This document shows, one piece after another, positions 52,145 through 59,515 of a stretch of DNA of 64,000 nucleotides. Positions within the stretch are counted from its first letter, which is position 1. Each line of letters opens with the position of its first letter. The notes beneath the pieces are model-generated. The model saw nothing but the letters and a program-made list of their open reading frames with translations. It was not told the origin of the DNA and ran no database searches. The stretch is from CAYYFX01 sp046330135 (GTDB taxonomy: Bacteria > ARS69). The translations under genes were made by a program, and so were the position numbers. The DNA is taken from NCBI GenBank assembly GCA_046330135.1, contig JAXLTI010000006.1, positions 186,001 through 250,000 on the forward strand. Reading direction: 5' to 3'.

Positions 52145-53467
52145 GTGAGGAAGACCGCGGCCGAGTACCACGCAGATCTCCGGGCGATCGCGCGCGAGCA
52201 CGGCGGCGAGCTGCTCTCGCGCACCTACGCCGGGGATGCCGTGAAGCTGCGCTTCCGCTGCGCGGATGGTCATCGGTTCGAGGCGGCTCCCATGCACGTG
52301 AAGCAGGGGAAATGGTGTCGCAAGTGCGGCATCGCCAGGAGGGCGATGGCGAAGAAGGCGCAGTCCGTCGTGGCCCTGCGCTCGGTCGTCGAGAGTCGGG
52401 GCGGACTCATCCTCTCGCGGGAGTACGTCGACTCGCAATCGAAGCTCCGCTATCGATGCGCGGAAGGACACGAGTGGGAGGCGGTGCCGAGCAGCGTCAT
52501 GCAGGGCAAGTGGTGTCCGCGGTGCGCGCGCCTCTACGACGAGCAGCACGAACGACGGAGGCGAACCGTCCTTCGGCGGCTGCAGCGTGAGGCGCGCAAG
52601 CGCGGGGGCGCGATGCTCTCGCCCACGTTCATCAGCTCGAAGACCCGGCATCGCTTCCGATGCGCGCGCGGCCACACGTGGGAGGCGAAAGCGGAGAGCA
52701 TCGACGCGGGCGTGTGGTGCCTCGCGTGCAAGGAGGAGGACCTTCTGGCCGGGCTGCGCTCCGTGGCGGAGAGCCGGGGCGGCTCGCTCCTGTCCACGAG
52801 CGCGGAACGGATGGGCAAGAGCCGGCTGCTCTGGCGTTGCGCAGCGGGTCATCGCTGGGAAGCGACCGCCGTCTCGGTCACGCAGGGCTCCTGGTGTCCG
52901 ATGTGCCGGGGACTTCGCCCCGGGAGCCTCGAGCGGATGAGGCAGGTCGCTCGCGAGCGTGGTGGCGAGTGCCTCTCGACCGCGTATGGAACAGCGAACG
53001 AGAAGCTCCGCTGGCGCTGCGCGCTCGGGCACGAGTGGGAGAGCATCGCCGCCTCGGTCATCCAGGGGACATGGTGCCCGGTCTGCTCGCTCTTCGGGCG
53101 CAATCATGCCCGCTTGGACATCGAGACGCTGCGCTGGGTGGCCGCCGAGCGAGGCGGGGAGTGCCTGTCGAAGACCTACACACGCAGCCGCGACCGGATG
53201 CGATGGCGTTGCGCGAGAGGTCACGAGTGGACGGCGTTGGTGCAGAACATCCGCAGCGGTCATTGGTGTCCACGGTGCTCGCGCACGGTGCGCGGAACCC
53301 TCGAAGCGATGCAAGGGCTGGCGCGGTCGCACGGCGGCCGATGCTTGACCCGGAGGTGGAACAATCACCGGGAGCCGTTGGCCTTCCAGTGCGAGAAGGG
53401 ACACCGGTTCAAGAGGAACGCCAACGTGATCATGAGCGGCGTATGGTGCCCCCACTGTGAGGCTTGA
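52145..53467 (+). CDS. Seven-repeat zinc-ribbon protein
   Basis: A 440-residue soluble, basic protein made of seven tandem units of about 60 residues. Each unit runs L-x-x-x-A-x-x-R-G-G-x-x-L-S, a variable turn, then a zinc site: R-C-x-x-G-H-x-W/F followed about 16 residues later by W-C-x-x-C. The four ligands per unit (Cys, His, Cys, Cys) are kept in all seven, except that unit 7 has QC for RC. This is the 'probable zinc-ribbon' (DUF4379/DUF723-like) fold, usually found singly or doubly in mobile-element and restriction-related proteins, where it binds nucleic acid. The GTG start has GGAGG about 10 nt upstream. The insertion sequence that follows has duplicated its stop codon. Confidence 0.85.
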   Translation: MRKTAAEYHADLRAIAREHGGELLSRTYAGDAVKLRFRCADGHRFEAAPMHVKQGKWCRKCGIARRAMAKKAQSVVALRSVVESRGGLILSREYVDSQSKLRYRCAEGHEWEAVPSSVMQGKWCPRCARLYDEQHERRRRTVLRRLQREARKRGGAMLSPTFISSKTRHRFRCARGHTWEAKAESIDAGVWCLACKEEDLLAGLRSVAESRGGSLLSTSAERMGKSRLLWRCAAGHRWEATAVSVTQGSWCPMCRGLRPGSLERMRQVARERGGECLSTAYGTANEKLRWRCALGHEWESIAASVIQGTWCPVCSLFGRNHARLDIETLRWVAAERGGECLSKTYTRSRDRMRWRCARGHEWTALVQNIRSGHWCPRCSRTVRGTLEAMQGLARSHGGRCLTRRWNNHREPLAFQCEKGHRFKRNANVIMSGVWCPHCEA

Positions 53468-53468
53468 G
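53459..53468 (+). repeat. Left copy of a 10-bp direct repeat (target duplication)
   Basis: GAGGCTTGAG, the last two codons, stop codon and one further base of the zinc-ribbon gene, directly abutting the left inverted repeat of the insertion sequence. The same ten bases occur at 54679-54688. Confidence 0.75.
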
Positions 53469-54675
53469 TTGTGGTTCGCAGAGTGCAGTTGGCCCGGAAT
53501 TTCCATGGTTCCGGGCATGGCCGTTCCGACCTCTGGGTTCGTTCCGCCGTTCTGCCCCCGTTCGGAGTGCCCAAGTCACGCCGGCACAGCGCCTTGGAGA
53601 TATACCAAGGCCGGCTTCTACTTTCCCCGCACGTCAACTTCCGGCATCCAGCGCTACAACTGCGGTTGCTGCGGCGCGTCCTTCAGCCGGCAGTCGTTTC
53701 GGGTCTCCTACTACCTCAAGCGCCCCGATCTGTTGATCCCGGTCTTCCACCGGCTCCTCGGCTGCTCGGGATTTCGGCAGATCGCCCGGGAGTTCGGCGT
53801 CTCTCACACCACCGTCATGCGAATATCCGAACGGCTCGGCCGCCACTGCCTCCTTTGGCAGTGGCGGCACCTCCGCGCCCTGCGTCTGCGAGAGCCCGTG
53901 GCGATCGACGGGTTCGAATCCTTCGCGCACTCGCAGTACTACCCCTGCCATCTGCACGTAGCGGCGGGGGCCTCGAGTCACTTCTTCTACGCGTTCACCG
54001 ACTCCGAACTCCGACGCAAGGGTCGGATGACCGCCGCACAGAAGCGACGTCGGAGGAAGCTCGAAGAACAGCACGGGCGACCGGATCCGAAATCCATCGA
54101 GAAGGAAATCGCCGAGCTCGTGCGACTGCTTCCGTCGACGGAGTCCGGCCCACTCACGATCCTCTCCGACGAGCATCCGGCGTATCCGCGCGGGCTGGCT
54201 CGGACGGGGCGGGCGGTACGGCACGAGGTCACTCCCTCGACGGATCCGCGGACGAAGGTCAATCCGCTCTTTCCGGTCAACTTGCTGGATCTTCTGATCC
54301 GGCACTGCGGGGGGAACCACAAACGGGAGACGATCGCGTTCTCGAAGACCCGGCAGAACGCGGTCGAGCGCCTGGCGATCTTCCAGGTCTTCCGGAACTA
54401 CATGAAATCGTTCTCGGAGAAGGCCCGCGACGCTACGCCAGCGATGCGGCTCGGGATCGCAAAGCGGCGACTGTCGGCGGAGGAGGTCCTCGGAAAGAGG
54501 CTGCTCGTCTGGAAGGTCGGTCTTCCAACACGGCTCGAGGATTACTACCGACGGCGGGTCAAGACCGGGCCACGCGGAGTCAGTCGGCCCCATCGCCTGA
54601 AACTCGCGGACTGAGTCCGCGGACAGCAACGGTGGCGGGCCGCTCGCCCGCCCACCTGCACTCTTCGAACCACAA
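53469..54675 (+). mobile_element. Insertion sequence, about 1.2 kb
   Basis: A complete insertion sequence. Terminal inverted repeats of 26 bp, 23 of 26 identical, begin TTGTGGTTCG at each end (53469-53494 and the reverse complement of 54650-54675). Ten-base direct repeats flank them (53459-53468 and 54679-54688), though the right copy is separated from the repeat end by three bases (GTT). It carries one transposase gene. GC content is lower than in the genes around. The insertion duplicates, and so preserves, the stop codon of the zinc-ribbon gene. Confidence 0.85.
53505..54614 (+). CDS. DDE transposase, IS1-like/ISNCY-like
   Basis: A 369-residue transposase. The N-terminus has a Cys-rich zinc-binding segment (Cys17, Cys22, and YNCGCCG near 51-57), then a helix-turn-helix (FRQIAREFGVSHTTVMRISE, 90-109). 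The catalytic triad appears as Asp135 (AIDGF), Asp222 (LSDEHPAY) and Glu288 (NAVERLAIFQ), with a long basic helix between the two Asp residues. It is similar in layout to IS1-type and other transposases with zinc-finger N-termini; I do not name a precise family. The frame is open from 53457, upstream of the inverted repeat; ATG 53505 is the first start inside the element. It appears intact. Confidence 0.82.
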   Translation: MVPGMAVPTSGFVPPFCPRSECPSHAGTAPWRYTKAGFYFPRTSTSGIQRYNCGCCGASFSRQSFRVSYYLKRPDLLIPVFHRLLGCSGFRQIAREFGVSHTTVMRISERLGRHCLLWQWRHLRALRLREPVAIDGFESFAHSQYYPCHLHVAAGASSHFFYAFTDSELRRKGRMTAAQKRRRRKLEEQHGRPDPKSIEKEIAELVRLLPSTESGPLTILSDEHPAYPRGLARTGRAVRHEVTPSTDPRTKVNPLFPVNLLDLLIRHCGGNHKRETIAFSKTRQNAVERLAIFQVFRNYMKSFSEKARDATPAMRLGIAKRRLSAEEVLGKRLLVWKVGLPTRLEDYYRRRVKTGPRGVSRPHRLKLAD

Positions 54676-54735
54676 GTTGAGGCTTGAGGCCGCCCCGGTC
54701 GGCTGCCCGGAGGAGATTCGAGGTATGATGCCGGA

Positions 54736-55167
54736 ATGAAGATGCTGATCTTGCGCGGCATCGCCGGGCACTACTCCGGACGCGATTGGCCTCGCGGGGC
54801 CCTGGACGAGCCGCCCGCGCTCGAGTACGCGCGACGGAGAGGCTACGAGGGGAAAGTGCTCGACGTGGCCGGCACGACCGGCCCGGACAAGCCGCAGACG
54901 CTCACGGCGCTGGGGGAGTACCGTCGCGACTCGGAGGTCGCGGCGCTCTACGGGTTCTCCGGCGGCGGTTACAACGTTCGCCACATCATCAACGCGCTGA
55001 GCCAGGACGAGCGGGCTCGGCTCAAGCTGGTGGTCGTGCTCGGAGCTCCGAACAACCCGGCCCACCTCTACAAGGGGTCGTGGGAGCTGGTCTACCGGAC
55101 GGACCCGCCGGGCGGCCACATGGACGGGCCGCGCGCGCTGCTCGCGTCGCTGGAGAAGGGGGCCTGA
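54736..55167 (+). CDS. Small hydrolase-like protein
   Basis: A 143-residue cytoplasmic protein. The first strand and turn (MLILRGIAGHYSGRDWPRG) and the nucleophile-elbow pattern LYGFSGGGYNVRHII (Ser in G-F-S-G-G) resemble a compact alpha/beta-hydrolase such as the PE-PPE/thioesterase-like type; the expected Asp and His cannot be placed with confidence (a candidate His is in GGHMDGP). GAGG lies upstream of ATG 54736, with a further ATG at 54724 opening only three codons. It follows the insertion sequence on the same strand. It may have belonged to the upstream block before the insertion. Confidence 0.6.
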   Translation: MKMLILRGIAGHYSGRDWPRGALDEPPALEYARRRGYEGKVLDVAGTTGPDKPQTLTALGEYRRDSEVAALYGFSGGGYNVRHIINALSQDERARLKLVVVLGAPNNPAHLYKGSWELVYRTDPPGGHMDGPRALLASLEKGA

Positions 55168-55239
55168 CGCGGGAGGACTTGGACTACCGCCACACCGAGA
55201 TTCGATGCCCGGTGCGGCGAGCAGCCATACGCTGCCCGC

Positions 55240-55743
55240 TCAGAGTCGCCAGCCGAAGCTGCGCCCGAACTGGGTCAGCTTGCGGAAGCCCTGCTCGTCG
55301 TTCGGCCCTTCGTCGAAGGCGGCTCGAGAGGGCCAGAAGAAAGCCCACACCGCCCGGCCGCCGGCGTACGAGCTGTCGTCCTCCATCCCGTAGTACGCCT
55401 CGAACTGCTCCCCGACCGCCTTGCAGTTCACTCCGCGAACCTTGTCGATGGGCGCTCCGAGAGCGATCAGGACGTCTTGCACCGCGATGAGCCGCCGGCG
55501 GGACAGCCCCATGTTGTAGCCGCCGGATCCGGTCCGATCCGTGCGGGCGTACATCTCGAGAAGGCTTCCCGGCTCCCGGAGCGTGGGAAGACTGAAGGCC
55601 AGCAGCTCCCTCTGCTTGGCGTTCAGCGCGAAGCCCTCCGTGGCGAATCCCAAGGCGGCGCACACGCACCTCCCGTCGGAGTGGTGGCCCGCATAGGTGG
55701 CGATGAGGTGTTGCTCCAGGATCTGCACGTTGGCGAGTCTCAT
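55240..55743 (-). CDS. OmpA-like domain protein without signal peptide
   Basis: A 167-residue protein. Residues 45-120 match the OmpA C-terminal peptidoglycan-binding fold: LNAKQRELLAFSLPTLREPGS, then MYARTDRTGSGGYNMGLSRRRLIAVQDVLIALG (the TDRTGS-x-x-x-N-x-x-LSxxR signature), then a VNCKAVGEQF strand. The family normally sits behind a signal peptide or lipobox; here the start (ATG 55743, with GGAGG) is followed by a soluble region (VQILEQHLIATYAGHHSDGR) and no signal. So it is either cytoplasmic or exported by another route. Downstream of the Fic gene on the same strand (126-bp gap). Confidence 0.7.
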   Translation of the reverse strand: MRLANVQILEQHLIATYAGHHSDGRCVCAALGFATEGFALNAKQRELLAFSLPTLREPGSLLEMYARTDRTGSGGYNMGLSRRRLIAVQDVLIALGAPIDKVRGVNCKAVGEQFEAYYGMEDDSSYAGGRAVWAFFWPSRAAFDEGPNDEQGFRKLTQFGRSFGWRL

Positions 55744-55869
55744 GCGCTCTCCTCCGGCGAGTCCGAGCGACGTCGTGCGCGGCCGCGATTCCAGCGCGCG
55801 AGGCAGCCGTCTGCACGGTGCCCGGCGGGCTATACGGAATCGCGTCTCCGGCGGCTGCATCGAGAGTCG

Positions 55870-56988
55870 TCAACGTGCCTCGTCGGAATCGCCGAGGCGG
55901 TAGCTCGTGCTTCGCCCGCCGGGCGCGTTCCGCACGAGGATGCCTCGGTCCTGCAGCTCGCGGATGTCGCGGAGCGCCGTGTCCGTGGAGCACTTTGCGA
56001 GCTTTGCGTACTTCGACGTCGTGAGGTGGCCCTCGAAATCGCCGCCCAGCATGCGAGCGACCACGGTCTGCTGGCGCTCGTTCAGCGACCGTCGGCGGAT
56101 CCGCTCCCAGAGCCTCGCCTTGTCGAGCACCGAGCGGAGCGTCCGGTCCGCGTCGTCGAGGGCGCGGTCCAGACAGGCGAGGAACCACGCGAGCCACTCG
56201 GTGATGTCGAGCGAGCCTCGCTGCGCGGACTCGAGCCGGCGGTAGTACTCCTTCCGTTCGCGCTCGATCGCCGAGGACATGCTGTAGAAGCGGTCTCGGG
56301 TCCCGTCCGCCCGGGACAACGCCATGTCGGTGATGGCGCGGGCGATCCGGCCGTTGCCGTCGTCGAAGGGGTGGAGGGCGATGAACCAGAAGTGAGCGAC
56401 TCCGGCCTTCAGCACCGGGTCGATTCCGGCGCGCGCGTTGAACCACTGGAGGAAGCGCTTCATCTCCGCCGCGAGACGTGAGGCGGCCGGCGCCTCGAAG
56501 TGCACGCGCTCGCGCCCGACCGGGCCGGAGACGATCTGCATCGGACCGGCCTTCCCGGTCCGCCACGCGCCGACCGTGATGCGGTGCGTCCCGCTCCGCC
56601 CCGTGGGGAACAGGGCAGCGTGCCAGCCGAACAGGCGCTCCGCCGTGAGCGGGACGTCGAAGCGTCGCGTGGCGTCCAGCATCATCTCCACGACGTCGTC
56701 GACATTCCGCCCCGGCCGGGGCAACCCGGCGACGTCGAGCCCGAGCCGGCGGCCGATGGACGAGCGGACCTCTTCGGGATTCAGGCGCTCCCCTTCGATC
56801 GCGGATGACTGGACGACGTCGTCGGTGAGCGTGATCCAGCTCGCCTCGGCGCGGACATCGAAACCGTGCGCCTCCATCTTCCCGAGATGGCGGCCCTGCT
56901 TGTGGCGCACCGCGGCCAGGGCGCCCGCGAGGGCGCCGTCGTCCCAGGTGAACGCCGGCCAGCCGCGCCGCTCGTGGATGTTGGTCAT
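55870..56988 (-). CDS. Fic family AMPylase with DUF4172 and wHTH domain
   Basis: A 372-residue protein with three parts: DUF4172 at residues 1-100, including an inhibitory helix of class II type (SSAIEGE, 61-67); the Fic core with the complete active loop HPFDDGNGR (206-214); and a C-terminal winged helix (TTSKYAKLAKCSTDTALRDIRELQDRG). Fic enzymes transfer AMP to a hydroxyl of a target protein; proteins of this type often also bind their own promoter through the wHTH. The active-site His and inhibitory Glu are both present, so a regulated enzyme is expected. The ATG lies in the right arm of a perfect hairpin (56987-57015), whose loop holds the ribosome site. Confidence 0.9.
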   Translation of the reverse strand: MTNIHERRGWPAFTWDDGALAGALAAVRHKQGRHLGKMEAHGFDVRAEASWITLTDDVVQSSAIEGERLNPEEVRSSIGRRLGLDVAGLPRPGRNVDDVVEMMLDATRRFDVPLTAERLFGWHAALFPTGRSGTHRITVGAWRTGKAGPMQIVSGPVGRERVHFEAPAASRLAAEMKRFLQWFNARAGIDPVLKAGVAHFWFIALHPFDDGNGRIARAITDMALSRADGTRDRFYSMSSAIERERKEYYRRLESAQRGSLDITEWLAWFLACLDRALDDADRTLRSVLDKARLWERIRRRSLNERQQTVVARMLGGDFEGHLTTSKYAKLAKCSTDTALRDIRELQDRGILVRNAPGGRSTSYRLGDSDEAR

Positions 56989-57015
56989 AATCACCGCACC
57001 TCTTGCGGTGATTAT
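56987..57015. promoter_or_regulatory. Perfect inverted repeat over the fic start codon
   Basis: ATAATCACCGCA, 5 bp (CCTCT), TGCGGTGATTAT: 12-bp perfect arms. Read on the minus strand, the loop is AGAGG (the ribosome site) and the right arm contains the alternative GTG and the ATG start. It can act as an operator for the Fic winged helix or as an RNA hairpin that covers the start codon. Confidence 0.75.
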
Positions 57016-57081
57016 CAGCTGTATTCGCCGCAGGTCAGGCGGTGAAAGGGGTCGGAATCGCCGCGGCTGGCCCCGGCAAGC

Positions 57082-57309
57082 TCACTTCGATCTCGTGCGC
57101 GGGCTCTTCGGGGCGGACCGGCCGCGCGGGCGTCGCTTCGCCTGCCGCTCCGCGGCGCGCGCCAGAACTCGAAGGGCCTCGTTGACCGATTTGGAGTCCG
57201 GGAAGAAGCGAGCCACGTCCGGATCCAGGACGATCAGGTGGGTGCCCTCGGCGTAGCGCTGCGCGTACTTTCCGCGCACTCCCTTCGAGAAATCGTACTC
57301 GGCTCGCAT
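57082..57309 (-). CDS. BrnA-like/'YDFS' antitoxin
   Basis: A 75-residue protein with the antitoxin motif EYDFSKGVRGKYA at the start and a DPDVARFFPDSKSVNEALR helix, as in CopG-type antitoxins paired with BrnT-like toxins; the C-terminus is very basic (RPRGRSAPKSPRTRSK). It lies 15 bp downstream of the BrnT gene on the same strand, so the toxin gene comes first, the usual order for brnTA. It should bind the toxin and repress the shared promoter. Confidence 0.82.
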   Translation of the reverse strand: MRAEYDFSKGVRGKYAQRYAEGTHLIVLDPDVARFFPDSKSVNEALRVLARAAERQAKRRPRGRSAPKSPRTRSK

Positions 57310-57324
57310 GATCCCGCCCGGGCA

Positions 57325-57603
57325 TCAGCCCTCTTCGAGAGTTCGGGTCTCCCGTCGCGTGGCGCGCCGGGCACTGATGACGCGGATCATATCATCTCGG
57401 TCCGCATGGACGACGACGAGTGTTCGACCCCTCCGTGTGTGCCCGATGGTCACGAACCGCGCCTCGGCCTCGCCGTGATCGGGATCCGGCGCTGTGATCG
57501 AGAGCGCGTCACCGAAGACCTCGCGGGCTTCGTCGAATGAGACTCGATGCTTGGCACGGTTCGCTCGCGCCTTCGCGGGATCCCAGCGGAACTCGAGGCC
57601 CAC
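57325..57603 (-). CDS. brnT: BrnT family toxin (RNase)
   Basis: A 92-residue protein matching BrnT throughout: EFRWDPAKARANRAKHRVSF at the start, EAREVFGDAL, the ARFVTIGHTRRGRTLVVVHA strands and the RVISARRATRRE ending. BrnT is a RelE-fold ribonuclease that stops translation by cleaving RNA. The usual length (about 93) is kept and no disabling change is seen. Next to the antitoxin gene, 15 bp away, so the toxin-antitoxin pair appears complete. It lies one gene away from the Fic gene. Confidence 0.88.
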   Translation of the reverse strand: MGLEFRWDPAKARANRAKHRVSFDEAREVFGDALSITAPDPDHGEAEARFVTIGHTRRGRTLVVVHADRDDMIRVISARRATRRETRTLEEG

Positions 57604-57693
57604 GCATCCTTCGAAGTCGAGGGCGTGTCCACGGTGGGCGCGTTCCGAAGACGGTCAAGGCGTCGGCTTCCCCCAACATGGCACGGGGCTCCG

Positions 57694-59394
57694 TCACCGC
57701 AGGCGCACCAGGTCGCCTCGCAGTCTCGGATCCTCGCGCACGCGGAGGAAATACGCACCGGGCGCGGCTTCCCTCCCGAAGCGGTCCCTTCCATCCCACT
57801 GGGCCTCGCCGTTCACGGTCGGCAGCTCGCGAACGAGGCGGCCCGAAGCATCGAAGATCCGCACGAGCCCGTTGCCGCGGGGAAGGGATACGCGCACGCT
57901 CGACCCCGCGAGCGACGGATTCGGCGAGCAGCGAAGCGCCGCCGACGGAGACACCGCCGGGAGCGGATTCCCCACCGAGGTCGCCTCGCTCGTGCCGCTC
58001 GTCGTGTACGTCTTCCACGATCCGGCCCCCGGGCGGCCGTCCATCCACGTCACATAGGCCTTCGAGGTCGGACCGACGGCCACCACGGCGTTCTCCGAGG
58101 CGGCGCCGGTCACGTCGTCGTCGACGCGGCAGGGCCCCTCGCTCCACGTGCGTCCGCCGTCCGACGACGCGCGGAAGTACGCGTCCCAGTCGGCTTGATA
58201 CGCGTCGAACGCAGCGAAGACCCAGGTCCCGTTCGTGGCGATGGACGGGTAGGTGCCGGTGCCCGCGAGGTCCACCGGCGCGCTCGCGGACCACGTGGCG
58301 CCGCCGTCCGTGGAGACGTTCACGTTGAGATGAGCGTCGCCGGGCGCCGGCGAGTTGAACCAGCCTGCGGTGCGCGTGCCGTCGCGCAGGATCACGATGG
58401 AGTGCCCGGTCACTTGCTGGTAGGCCGTGTCCACGTCGTTGACCTGGACGCCGGTGGACCACGAGGCGCCGCCGTCCGTGGAGCGATACGCGAACACGTT
58501 GGGATAGCGTCCCCCCGGGACGTTGCCGCGCCAGTCGTTCGTGAGGCAGACGAGCGCTGGGGACGATGGGCTGGACGATGCGTCGAGGGCGAGGTTCGGA
58601 TCGCCGGCCACGGGCTGGTAGCCCAGCTCGTCGCTCACGCGCACGGCGGCGCTCCAGGTGGCGCCCGCGTCCGTGGTGGAGCGCGTGTACACCTGGTAGA
58701 AGGCCCCTTCGCGCCAATCGGTCCACGCCACGAAGAACGCCGTGTCGTTCCGGACGGCGAGGCTCGCGTTCATGAAGTCGTAGATGGTGGGCGGGCCGCC
58801 GGTGTCGTCGACCTTGACGTTCGCGCTCCACGCGGGAAGGCCGCCCGTGCGACGCGAGAGGTACACGTTCATCCCGCCGGAGCCCACTCGGTCGTCCTCC
58901 CAGACGACGACCGGGATTCCCGAGGGGGTGAACTCGAGATCGGGGAAGCGGCTCAGGTTGCCGCCGACTCGCGTGTCCACGGTCTCGGGCGTCGACCACG
59001 TGGCGCCGTCGTCCGTGGATTGCGCGTAGTACACGTGGTAGCCGGAAGCATGATCGTCCATCCACACGACGCCTGCCTTCGAGCCGTCCGCGGTCACGGC
59101 GATGTCCGGCCAGATGGCCTGTCCGTTGATCGGCGGGTGGGCCGGCACGTTGGGCGCGAAGTCCCAGAGGCACGTGGCGCGAACGCCGGCGAGCGGGGGA
59201 TCGAGCGCGCGAGATGACGGGGATGCCGACTCCGCGGCGCCGGGGCTCTTCCGATCGATCTTCCACGTGTTCGTGGCCGAGGAGTGGATCGCGCGCGTGT
59301 CGGCGAGGCCCGACGGATCGGCCGAAGCACCGGCCGACGCCGCGCACGGCAAAGCGATGGCGAGGAGGGGGGTGAGGAGTCGGATCGTCTTCAT
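57694..59394 (-). CDS. Secreted BNR/sialidase-like protein with C-terminal sorting domain
   Basis: A 566-residue exported protein. A signal peptide covers residues 1-22. Residues 90-480 contain about six BNR units with the S-x-D-x-G-x-T-W Asp-box (STDDGATWSTP; STTDAGATWSA; STDGGASWSTG; STDGGATWSAS; SSDGGRTWSEG), the hallmark of sialidase-type six-bladed propellers. No Arg triad or acid pair typical of active sialidases is evident by eye, so a binding role is as likely. The last 85 residues are a FlgD-like domain (SPNPSLAG, IFDASGRLVREL, GAYFLRVREDPR) ending LVRLR. GGAGCG precedes ATG 59394. Confidence 0.85.
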   Translation of the reverse strand: MKTIRLLTPLLAIALPCAASAGASADPSGLADTRAIHSSATNTWKIDRKSPGAAESASPSSRALDPPLAGVRATCLWDFAPNVPAHPPINGQAIWPDIAVTADGSKAGVVWMDDHASGYHVYYAQSTDDGATWSTPETVDTRVGGNLSRFPDLEFTPSGIPVVVWEDDRVGSGGMNVYLSRRTGGLPAWSANVKVDDTGGPPTIYDFMNASLAVRNDTAFFVAWTDWREGAFYQVYTRSTTDAGATWSAAVRVSDELGYQPVAGDPNLALDASSSPSSPALVCLTNDWRGNVPGGRYPNVFAYRSTDGGASWSTGVQVNDVDTAYQQVTGHSIVILRDGTRTAGWFNSPAPGDAHLNVNVSTDGGATWSASAPVDLAGTGTYPSIATNGTWVFAAFDAYQADWDAYFRASSDGGRTWSEGPCRVDDDVTGAASENAVVAVGPTSKAYVTWMDGRPGAGSWKTYTTSGTSEATSVGNPLPAVSPSAALRCSPNPSLAGSSVRVSLPRGNGLVRIFDASGRLVRELPTVNGEAQWDGRDRFGREAAPGAYFLRVREDPRLRGDLVRLR

Positions 59395-59515
59395 GGCAGC
59401 GCTCCGGTTTCGAAGGACGCCCCGCAGACTCTAGCGGATCAGTCGGGCGATTTCACGCGCGCTCGCGACGCGTCCATCTTCCCCGGCGTGTCCGTGCCTC
59501 GCCCCTCCTCGCTCC

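Noticed and set aside
53457..53504. Transposase start upstream of the inverted repeat
   Set aside because: The extra codons come from the zinc-ribbon gene and the repeat itself; an IS gene must start inside the element.
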